A program made the position numbers and the translations under genes. DNA of 5,724 bases from Candidatus Aegiribacteria sp. (lineage in GTDB: Bacteria; Fermentibacterota; Fermentibacteria; Fermentibacterales; JCC-6): the NCBI GenBank assembly GCA_030600975.1, contig JAUVUL010000156.1, positions 1-5,724 on the forward strand, in the 5' to 3' direction. Under the pieces are notes generated by a model that did not search any database, was not told the origin of the DNA, and worked only from the letters and a program-made list of their open reading frames with translations. Positions 1 to 5,603 of the stretch are shown here, piece after piece; position 1 is the stretch's first letter; every line of letters begins with the position of its first letter.

Positions 1-196
1 GACCGGAAAAGGTATGCCTGATATGAAGGATCTTCTTGAGGGGCTAATGGCTCTCGGCGGCCGAATGATGCTCTGCGAACTGGGTCTGGAAGCCCATGAC
101 GTTACCGCTTCCGACCTGAGGGACGATATCGATATAGGTGGAGCAACCACCTTCATGGCTGAAATTCAAGACGCTAAAACAACATTCTCATTCTAA
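1..196 (+). CDS. DsrE-family sulfur-relay protein, C-terminal part (5' end outside window)
   Basis: The reading frame is open to the window edge (first full codon at 2-4) and ends with TAA at 194-196, so about 64 C-terminal residues are visible. DsrE-like proteins are usually about 110-120 residues, so roughly half is missing. An ATG at 14 exists, but codons before it continue the family pattern (GKGMPDMKDLLE), so it is probably internal. Seen: a 'LLEGLMALGGRMMLCELGLEA' type block, where a GG pair is followed by a strand ending in a cysteine (codon 74-76), then 'GATTF' and a short final strand. Known of the family: this fold includes DsrE/TusD and related proteins, and a cysteine at this position can carry persulfide sulfur in cytoplasmic sulfur relay. 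It lies 78 bases upstream of tusA, its usual partner. Assignment to a DsrE subgroup is not possible from this half. Confidence 0.8.
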   Translation, partial: TGKGMPDMKDLLEGLMALGGRMMLCELGLEAHDVTASDLRDDIDIGGATTFMAEIQDAKTTFSF

Positions 197-210
197 TGTC
201 CTATCAAGCA

Positions 211-238
211 CCAACTGACGCAACATTACGTCATTTGG
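211..238. promoter_or_regulatory. Inverted repeat / hairpin in the DsrE-tusA spacer
   Basis: CCAACTGACG (211-220) and CGTCATTTGG (229-238) are inverted repeats that match at 9 of 10 positions. The only mismatch is C215 against T234, and the loop is 8 bases (221-228). It lies 37 bases before the tusA ATG, in the longest gap between genes here. No T-run follows, so it is not a standard Rho-independent terminator. It could be a repressor operator, a processing or mRNA-stability hairpin between the DsrE-like gene and the rest, or a partial attenuator. I see no convincing -35/-10 pair next to it; TTGGCA at 235-240 lacks a good -10 partner. Confidence 0.4.
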
Positions 239-274
239 CACTCGACATGACACTAACACGGAAGGAATTATAAA

Positions 275-499
275 ATGGCTTCGATTATACTTGACGCACT
301 TGGACTCAAATGCCCCCAGCCGATACTTCAGATAGCTATTAAGGCCAAAGAGCTGCAGCCGGGTGACATGCTGGAGGTTCTCGCGGACTGCCCCTCTTTC
401 CCCGTTGATATAAAGGCATGGTGCGAACGAACCGGGAAGACCCTTCTGTTCTGCGCCACTGAGGGAGACGGCAAGCACAAAGCACAGGTTCAGTTCTAA
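275..499 (+). CDS. tusA: TusA-family sulfurtransferase / sulfur carrier
   Basis: This 74-residue protein has the normal TusA length. The hallmark CPxP motif is present as LGLKCPQPIL, with the expected persulfide-carrying cysteine at C13. A 'LQPGDMLEVLADCPSF' strand region and an 'IKAWCERTGKTLL' helix follow, as in the family. TusA proteins are small cytoplasmic carriers that pass sulfane sulfur as a cysteine persulfide to partners such as DsrE proteins, Hdr-like complexes or thiolation enzymes. Three further cysteines (C39, C50, C60) are present; C39 and C50 fall at positions often occupied by cysteine in the TusA branch of anaerobes and are absent from E. coli-type TusA as I recall. AAGGA at 262-266 is well placed for the ATG. 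The gap to the next gene is 19 bases, so it is probably cotranscribed with the MvhD/HdrA genes, which favours a role in energy metabolism over tRNA thiolation. Confidence 0.93.
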   Translation: MASIILDALGLKCPQPILQIAIKAKELQPGDMLEVLADCPSFPVDIKAWCERTGKTLLFCATEGDGKHKAQVQF

Positions 500-518
500 C
501 AGCCGGACAGTTACGATA

Positions 519-941
519 ATGGAAGATTTCGAGCCACGTATCATAGGTTTTCTCTGTAACTGGTGCTCCTATGCGGGAGCTGACCTCGCCGGTACAAGCA
601 GGCTGAAAATGCCCCCGAATCTGGTTCCAATAAAGGTCATGTGTTCCAGCAGAGTTGACCCTGAAATGGTGACGGATGCCTTCCTCCGCGGTGCGGACGG
701 TGTACTTATCGCCGGATGTCACCCGGGTGACTGCCACTACGACAAGGGAAATTATTATGCAAGGCGGAGATTCGCGGTTCTGAAGAAGGTAGTCGAGAGC
801 CTGGGTCTTGAAGCGGACAGGCTCCGTCTCTCCTGGATTTCCGCCTCTGAGGGAGCCCGGTTTCAGCAGGTCGTGGAAGAGTTCACCGAGAAGATAAGGA
901 AGATGGGTCCGAATCCTACCGGGAAGGAAACCCTTCTGTAG
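519..941 (+). CDS. mvhD: MvhD/FlxD-type [2Fe-2S] electron-transfer subunit
   Basis: A 140-residue protein, the usual size of free-standing MvhD. Seen: 'GFLCNWCSYAGAD' near the N-terminus (C13, C16), 'VMCSSRVDP' (C42) and 'GCHPGDCHY' (C67, C72), the five-cysteine signature of the family. MvhD carries a [2Fe-2S] cluster and passes electrons between HdrA and a partner such as a hydrogenase, formate dehydrogenase or the NAD(P)H-oxidising Flx module. No such donor subunit is in this window. The ATG has only a weak upstream Shine-Dalgarno sequence, so coupling to tusA translation (19 bases upstream) is plausible. The stop TAG overlaps the GTG start of the next gene by one base. In QmoB an MvhD domain is fused to an HdrA-like protein; here it is separate. 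The C-terminal ~15 residues are basic and not diagnostic. Confidence 0.93.
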   Translation: MEDFEPRIIGFLCNWCSYAGADLAGTSRLKMPPNLVPIKVMCSSRVDPEMVTDAFLRGADGVLIAGCHPGDCHYDKGNYYARRRFAVLKKVVESLGLEADRLRLSWISASEGARFQQVVEEFTEKIRKMGPNPTGKETLL

Positions 942-2221
942 TGGGTGCCGACGTCCTTGTCATAGGGGCCGGGGTCACTGGAATGAAGGCGTCCCTCCTT
1001 CTCGCCTCTGCCGGAAGGCATGTTCATCTGGTCGAGAACTCCTCCGTAATTGGCGGCAGGCTCATCCGCTGCGAGGATATATTCCCCGCAATGGAATGCG
1101 CAACCTGCATGGTCTCACCCATGCAGCAGGATGTTCTCAGGAATGATCTCATCAATGTAGTTACACTGGGGGATATACTTTCCATTGAAGGTTCAATCGG
1201 AGATTTTCGCGTAAGGATACGTAAGAAGGCTTCGTGCGTAGATCCCGTGGCGTGCATCGGTTGCGCTGAATGCTGGAATGCCTGCCCGGTCGAGATCAAC
1301 AATGAATTCGAAGAGAACCTCTCGAAAAGAAAGGCCATCTCCGTTCCCTGCGCCGGAGCCCTTCCCAATGTTCCCTGGATAGACAGAGAGTATTGCCTCA
1401 GGTGGAACGGTGATGAAAACTGCAGCCTGTGCGCTGAAGCATGCGTTTTCGCAGCGGTAGATTATTCCGAAGAGGATTCGGAGTTCGAGATAACCGTATC
1501 AGATATCATACTGTCTACAGGCTTTCAACCTTCCCCTGGAGAGGAGTTTGAGAAATTCCAATGGAAGATCTGTCCTGGAGTTTTCACCGCATCGGAATTC
1601 GAGCGGTACTATTCCTCAAACGGACCCACATCCGGGGAACTGGTAACAAAGAACGGGCTGAAACCTGAGTCCGCTGCGGTAATCGTCCACGCATGCGGCA
1701 CAGGCAGTTACTCGAATATCAATACAATGTACTCTCTTAAATTCCTTCATTACCTGAATGAAAAGCTCCCGGATATTCGGCCTGTGATATTTCTTGATGC
1801 TTCATACTCACCCGACGCTCTCGAGGACAGGTACCATCAGAAATGGGGGAATGTGGAAGCTGATGTGGTTCTTTACACTCAGACCCCCGAGGTAAGTACC
1901 GTCACTGACGGTGAAAACCTGAGTATTACCTGCAACACGGCTGAAGGCAGCTTCTCGACGGAAGCTGACGTGCTCGTGCTCGGCACATCAATACTGCCTT
2001 CAACGGGAACTTCCAAATTCATCGAGTTGCTTGGTATTGAATGCAGCGATGAGGGATTCGCCACAAGCCCTGAACCTGAGCTTTCATCAGTAATGACCAC
2101 TGTTCCTGGTGTATTCGCCGCAGGATGCACCAGTGGCCCTCTGGACATAGCATCTTCTGTTACCGAAGCCGCCGCCGCGGTCGGCAGGGTGCTGTCGGAT
2201 GCTAACAGCGGAGGTGAATAA
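941..2221 (+). CDS. hdrA: HdrA-like FAD/iron-sulfur protein 1 (QmoA-sized, with inserted ferredoxin domain)
   Basis: A 426-residue protein, much shorter than classical HdrA (about 650) and near QmoA size. It begins at GTG 941-943 directly on the first Rossmann strand: GAGVTG (residues 9-14), E32 at the end of strand 2, and GGR (38-40). An HdrA-type CxxC follows (C53, C56), then a ferredoxin domain with C105-C108-C111-C115P and C152/C161-C164-C168, then the second FAD half ending in 'GVFAAGCTSGPLDIASSV' near the C-terminus. HdrA is the cytoplasmic flavin subunit of heterodisulfide reductase-type complexes and the site of electron bifurcation in some. The N-terminal thioredoxin-like domain and C-terminal ferredoxin domain are absent. 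Classical HdrA has a CX12CX3CC motif; here only the first position is cysteine (C252), and the others are S265, L269 and H270. It overlaps both neighbours by one base. A QmoA name is possible but no QmoC is present. Confidence 0.88.
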   Translation: MGADVLVIGAGVTGMKASLLLASAGRHVHLVENSSVIGGRLIRCEDIFPAMECATCMVSPMQQDVLRNDLINVVTLGDILSIEGSIGDFRVRIRKKASCVDPVACIGCAECWNACPVEINNEFEENLSKRKAISVPCAGALPNVPWIDREYCLRWNGDENCSLCAEACVFAAVDYSEEDSEFEITVSDIILSTGFQPSPGEEFEKFQWKICPGVFTASEFERYYSSNGPTSGELVTKNGLKPESAAVIVHACGTGSYSNINTMYSLKFLHYLNEKLPDIRPVIFLDASYSPDALEDRYHQKWGNVEADVVLYTQTPEVSTVTDGENLSITCNTAEGSFSTEADVLVLGTSILPSTGTSKFIELLGIECSDEGFATSPEPELSSVMTTVPGVFAAGCTSGPLDIASSVTEAAAAVGRVLSDANSGGE

Positions 2222-3432
2222 TGCCTGCTGCGAGAACCGGAGTTTTCGTCTGCAGCTGCGGCCCTAATATCGGCGACAGGATAGATATCGAGAAGATCGT
2301 TGAAGAGGTTTCGACAATCGAAGGTGTTGTACTCGCGGAAACCCACAATTTACTATGCTCACCCGACGGGAAGAAATATCTGGCGTCTAAAATCACGGAA
2401 AACAAGCTTGAAAGAGTTGTCATAGCAGCATGTTCTCCGCGCGAGCACGAGGTAACCTTCATGAGAGTCTGCGAGACAGCCGGACTCAACCCCTTCATGA
2501 TGCAGATGGCGAACATTCGTGAGCAGGTAGCTTGGGTAACACCTGACAGGAAATCCGCAACAGAAAAAGCTCTCAGACTTGTAACAGGTGCCATAAACAG
2601 GACCAGCCGCCATAAACCTCTTGAGAAGACGAGCATCGTCTGCAACCCCAAGGTAGCAGTAATAGGTGGCGGAGTTTCAGGTATGTCCGTTGCTCTTATT
2701 CTTGCAGATGCAGAAAGAAGGACAACGATCATCGAGAGAAGCTCTTCACTCGGTGGCTATCTGGAGAATGAAAAACTTGCGGAACACCTTGCGGAAAGAG
2801 TGGCAGGATGCAGCGAGATCACGGTCATAACCGGACGTGAACCGGATGAGATCGTTGGTTTCTTCGGAAACTTCATAATTAACCTCGGTGAAGATACTGA
2901 TGAGATACAAGCTGGATCAATAGTTCTCGCTACCGGATGCGCATTAGATGATAGCGGTAAAGCCGTCGCTCCGGACGAGTTCAGGGAAATGACGGAAATG
3001 CTCAGAATCTCAGCCGATGAGAATGGTTTCCCGAACCGCGAGCATGATTCCCTCGCTCCGGTATCAACTCCTATTGACGGTGTATACGTAACTGGATGTG
3101 CTGGTGGGCTATGCAGCCTCACAGAGGCCGTATCTCAGTCGGAGGCAGTAGCCGGTACGATACTCTCCTCCCTCATACCCGGCAGGGAAGTCGAAACCGA
3201 GCCGAGAACGTCCGTTATTTCAGAAACCCTTTGCCGCGGATGCATGACCTGTATGGAAGTTTGCGGTTACGGAGCAATTTCTTTCGATGAGGAAAGGCTG
3301 GTCTGTACTGTAAACAGTGTCCTGTGCAAAGGATGCGGCAATTGTGCAGGAGCTTGCCCCTCTGGAGCTATCAAAGCCCAGCATTTCACACCGGACCAGA
3401 TCCGTTACCAGTTGGCTGGGCTTCTAAGATGA
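2221..3432 (+). CDS. hdrA: HdrA-like FAD/iron-sulfur protein 2 (thioredoxin-like N-domain plus C-terminal two-cluster ferredoxin)
   Basis: A 403-residue protein starting at ATG 2221, six bases after GGAGG in GGAGGTGA (2210-2217). Domains in order: an HdrA N-terminal thioredoxin-like domain (about 1-135) with 'VFVCSCGPNI' (C11, C13), C46, 'AACSPREHE' (C71) and 'MANIREQVAWV'; an FAD Rossmann unit with GGGVSG (149-154), E172 and GG (178-179); a shortened second FAD half ending 'GVYVTGCAGG' (287-296); and a C-terminal ferredoxin with C338/341/344/348 and C369/372/375/379P. Missing relative to classical HdrA are the CxxC segment after the first FAD motif, the inserted ferredoxin domain and the CX12CX3CC motif. 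It thus has what HdrA protein 1 lacks and lacks what protein 1 has, which suggests a heterodimer. In the first 2xFe-S motif, C348 is followed by G, not the usual P. It resembles the HdrA part of QmoB without the MvhD fusion. Its stop overlaps the next gene by 4 bases (ATGA). Confidence 0.9.
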   Translation: MPAARTGVFVCSCGPNIGDRIDIEKIVEEVSTIEGVVLAETHNLLCSPDGKKYLASKITENKLERVVIAACSPREHEVTFMRVCETAGLNPFMMQMANIREQVAWVTPDRKSATEKALRLVTGAINRTSRHKPLEKTSIVCNPKVAVIGGGVSGMSVALILADAERRTTIIERSSSLGGYLENEKLAEHLAERVAGCSEITVITGREPDEIVGFFGNFIINLGEDTDEIQAGSIVLATGCALDDSGKAVAPDEFREMTEMLRISADENGFPNREHDSLAPVSTPIDGVYVTGCAGGLCSLTEAVSQSEAVAGTILSSLIPGREVETEPRTSVISETLCRGCMTCMEVCGYGAISFDEERLVCTVNSVLCKGCGNCAGACPSGAIKAQHFTPDQIRYQLAGLLR

Positions 3433-4493
3433 AAAGTACAGCATTGGAATCACGGAAAGAGATGAACTCCATTCTGATAGATATAATTGAAAAGGCCATG
3501 AGCAGTGGCATGATCAGTTCCGTGATGGTTCCATCCAGGGGACCTGAAGATTCTTTCCCATGGACTCTCGTAAGTAATATTTCCGCTCTGCAGCGTGCTG
3601 AGCCTCTTCCTCCAGTCATGTCCGTTCAGGGAGCAAAAGCACTGGCTTCCTTCACCCAGTCTCTGCCAGAGGGAAAACTGCTGGCCGTTATGCGACCATG
3701 TGAGGTAAGATCCACTATCGAACTTTCAAAACTTGAACAGATCGACCTCGACAGAATATTACTTCTCACCATGGACTGTCCCGGTGCAGTACCCCTTAAG
3801 GAGTACGTTGAGAACGGTATGATGGAGCCGGATATCAGCAGCCCGGAAACACTTCGCCCTCTATGCAGGCAGTGCATAGAGTTCACCTCGGCAGGCGATC
3901 TCTGCCTTTCCGTGCACGGAGGACTCCATTCGGTGGTTTCCCTGACGGCCAGGGGAGAGGAACTCCTCGATTCTCTTGGAATGAAAGCGGAATCGAACAC
4001 ATCGGAATGGAAGGAATGGGCGAACGGCCTCAGGCTGGAGCGGGAGAAAATAAAGACCGAAAGTACAGAGAGTTTAAAGAAGGCGTACAGTGGCCTGCAG
4101 GGGCTGGTCGAGGCTTTCAGCGGATGCATCTCCTGCCGCAGCTGCAGAACGGTATGCCCTATCTGTTACTGCAGACTCTGCTTCATTGACATGAAAGACA
4201 GGCGTTCTCCAGCTTCTGCACACCTTGAACATTCTTATAATGCCGGAGCAGCAAGGCTTATATCCAATACACTTCTCTTTCATATCGGCAGAATGGCACA
4301 TATGAGCCTTTCATGCGTATCATGTGGAATGTGCGAGGACGCCTGCCCTTCCGACATTCCTATAGGCAGGCTCGTCAGCATGGTTTCCGATAATACCACG
4401 GAGCTTTTCGACTACAGCGCCGGAAGGAATCCTGAAGACCCTCTTCCCCTTAATACTTTCTGCCTGGAAGAACTTCATGAATACGAAGATTAG
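3429..4493 (+). CDS. FrhB/FdhB-like multi-cluster iron-sulfur protein, copy 1
   Basis: A 354-residue protein. The start chosen is ATG 3429 in the ATGA overlap with hdrA-2, because this N-terminus aligns in length with the paralog that follows. The frame is open further upstream (ATG 3324) but that part overlaps the ferredoxin codons of hdrA-2; ATG 3462 after GGAAAGAG is a weaker alternative. Seen: an N-terminal domain with 'PVMSVQGAKALA' (62-73), 'MRPCEVRSTIEL' (C91), 'DCPG' (C117) and CxxC (C146, C149), recalling FrhB/FdhB-type F420- or formate-linked proteins; a charged helical linker (about 190-220); then C233-C236-C239-C243P, an extra CxCxxC (C246, C248, C251), and a second cluster motif C296-C299-C302-C306P; and a 'GRNPEDPLPLNTF' tail. 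Likely a cytoplasmic electron-transfer subunit working with HdrA and MvhD. Whether it binds flavin, and what it reacts with, cannot be seen. Confidence 0.75.
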   Translation: MKSTALESRKEMNSILIDIIEKAMSSGMISSVMVPSRGPEDSFPWTLVSNISALQRAEPLPPVMSVQGAKALASFTQSLPEGKLLAVMRPCEVRSTIELSKLEQIDLDRILLLTMDCPGAVPLKEYVENGMMEPDISSPETLRPLCRQCIEFTSAGDLCLSVHGGLHSVVSLTARGEELLDSLGMKAESNTSEWKEWANGLRLEREKIKTESTESLKKAYSGLQGLVEAFSGCISCRSCRTVCPICYCRLCFIDMKDRRSPASAHLEHSYNAGAARLISNTLLFHIGRMAHMSLSCVSCGMCEDACPSDIPIGRLVSMVSDNTTELFDYSAGRNPEDPLPLNTFCLEELHEYED

Positions 4494-4500
4494 TAATCCT

Positions 4501-4508
4501 GGAGGTGG
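4501..4508 (+). promoter_or_regulatory. Strong ribosome binding site deciding a TTG start
   Basis: GGAGGTGG at 4501-4508 lies six bases (counted from GGAGG) before TTG 4512-4514. The in-frame protein then begins VENSV and aligns from its N-terminus with the upstream paralog. No in-frame ATG occurs before codon 55, which would delete a conserved part of the N-domain, so TTG is the best start. Confidence 0.75.
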
Positions 4509-4511
4509 ATT

Positions 4512-5603
4512 TTGGTTGAAAACAGCGTACTGATATCCGAATCATCAACCCGGGATACTCTGAGACAGATACTTCATCAACTTCTTGAAAACGGGGAAGT
4601 TGAGTCAGTTTTCGCTCTCCGCGGAACCAGACAGGAGGGGAGATACTGCTATTCCCTGATAACCGACCCTTCTATGATGGAAGAAGTTCTTCCCTTCCAC
4701 CCTGTCATGCCTGTTCAGGGGGCTAAAGCCCTTTCAGAACTAACCATTACTGAACCCTTAAAACGCCCTGTAGCAGCACTTCTGAGGCCCTGCGAGATTC
4801 GTGCTTTCGTAGAGAACGTAAAGCAGTCTCAGGGAAGCCTTGAGAATATATTCATCATCAGCTGCACATGCCCTGGTGTAATACCGGCATCAAGACTGCT
4901 GAAGGAACAAAGGGATGACATTCTCGGGAACCATGATGAGAATATCAGAAACGCATGCAGTACATGTACAGAATTCATTCCCGGAGTACAGGCTGATATG
5001 ACTGTTCTTATAGCTTCGGATGAGCCGCAGGATGGTACGGTCATTTATCTGCATACGGAAAAGGCTATCGAAATTGCTGAGAAGCTCGATTCCTTTAAGC
5101 TGGAAACAGGTAAGCCCTCTGCTGAACTCACGTCCGGGATTCTTGAAGCAAGGAGAAAAGCTTTAAAGGAATTACTGAGGGATATTCCAGCACTCGGAGA
5201 TGGATTGCATTCACTTATATCGCTCTTCTCAGCCTGTATAGGATGCCGCGGATGCAGAGAAGCATGCCCTTTATGCAGCTGCATCCTCTGCGATTATGAA
5301 ACTGCCCGTACCGTGCATTCCCCCGAACTGGTCCGGGCAGAAGCGAAGCGGAAAGGATCACTGAGGATACCGACAGGAACCCTCCAGTTCCAGCTTGGCA
5401 GGCTTATGCATATTTCACCCATATGTACAGCGTGCGGCCAGTGCAGCGATGTATGCCCGGTGGATATCCCTGTATCCGATATTTTTATCAGGGCGGCAAA
5501 CCTGGTTCAGGAATCACTTAACTACTTCCCCGGCAGAGATACCGATGATACCCCTCCCCTTGCAACCTTTGTGGAAAAGGAACTGCTGGACATAACCGAC
5601 TGA
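4512..5603 (+). CDS. FrhB/FdhB-like multi-cluster iron-sulfur protein, copy 2 (tandem paralog)
   Basis: A 363-residue paralog of the preceding gene, 18 bases downstream, with a TTG start and its own strong ribosome binding site. It repeats the whole plan: 'PVMPVQGAKALSEL' (64-77), 'LRPCEIRAFVE' (C94), 'CTCPG' (C118, C120), CxxC (C149, C152), a charged helical linker, C242-C245-C248-C252P followed by CxCxxC (C255, C257, C260), C305-C308-C311-C315P, and a 'GRDTDDTPPLATF' tail. Cysteine positions shift by a constant 3 residues from copy 1 in the N-domain and by 9 in the cluster domain, so every copy 1 ligand is kept apart from isolated cysteines. The family resembles the FrhB/FdhB and related Flx/AsrA-like electron-transfer proteins; the exact subgroup is uncertain. 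The two copies have diverged strongly in the middle (about 155-230), which suggests separate roles, such as two different subunits of one complex, and not recent duplication. Confidence 0.75.
   Translation: MVENSVLISESSTRDTLRQILHQLLENGEVESVFALRGTRQEGRYCYSLITDPSMMEEVLPFHPVMPVQGAKALSELTITEPLKRPVAALLRPCEIRAFVENVKQSQGSLENIFIISCTCPGVIPASRLLKEQRDDILGNHDENIRNACSTCTEFIPGVQADMTVLIASDEPQDGTVIYLHTEKAIEIAEKLDSFKLETGKPSAELTSGILEARRKALKELLRDIPALGDGLHSLISLFSACIGCRGCREACPLCSCILCDYETARTVHSPELVRAEAKRKGSLRIPTGTLQFQLGRLMHISPICTACGQCSDVCPVDIPVSDIFIRAANLVQESLNYFPGRDTDDTPPLATFVEKELLDITD

Noticed and set aside
235..274. Promoter from TTGGCA (235-240) and the TATAAA-like bases before tusA
   Set aside because: The spacing is too long for a standard pair (about 28 bases) and the A/T bases touch the start codon.
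339..737. Minus-strand open frame across tusA and mvhD
   Set aside because: Opposes two recognised genes and shows no family motif.
1879..2346. Open frame of 155 codons on the minus strand
   Set aside because: Spans the junction of the two well-supported hdrA-like genes in antisense; low-complexity Ser/Ala/Thr composition.
2202..2732. Open frame of 176 codons on the minus strand
   Set aside because: It lies opposite hdrA-2, has no recognisable domain, and is a by-product of the codon pattern of the + strand gene.
3324..3428. N-terminal extension of FrhB-like copy 1 from ATG 3324
   Set aside because: It would overlap the C-terminal ferredoxin codons of hdrA-2 by over 100 bases, and the paralog has no such extension; ATG 3429 fits.
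941..3432. Frameshifted or split single hdrA gene
   Set aside because: Both proteins have complete, separate FAD motifs and C-terminal FAD ends, and the second has its own strong ribosome binding site, so these are two genes and not one broken gene.
3699..3878. Possible HdrB-type CCG domain in the FrhB-like protein (C...C...CxxC)
   Set aside because: The spacing (C91, C117, C146, C149) has no adjacent CC pair and does not fit CX31-39CCX35-36CxxC; the surrounding RPCE motif points to the FrhB/FdhB type.
3626..4129. Open frame of 167 codons on the minus strand
   Set aside because: Antisense to FrhB-like copy 1, rich in Ser/Arg with no domain, while the + strand has clear cluster motifs.
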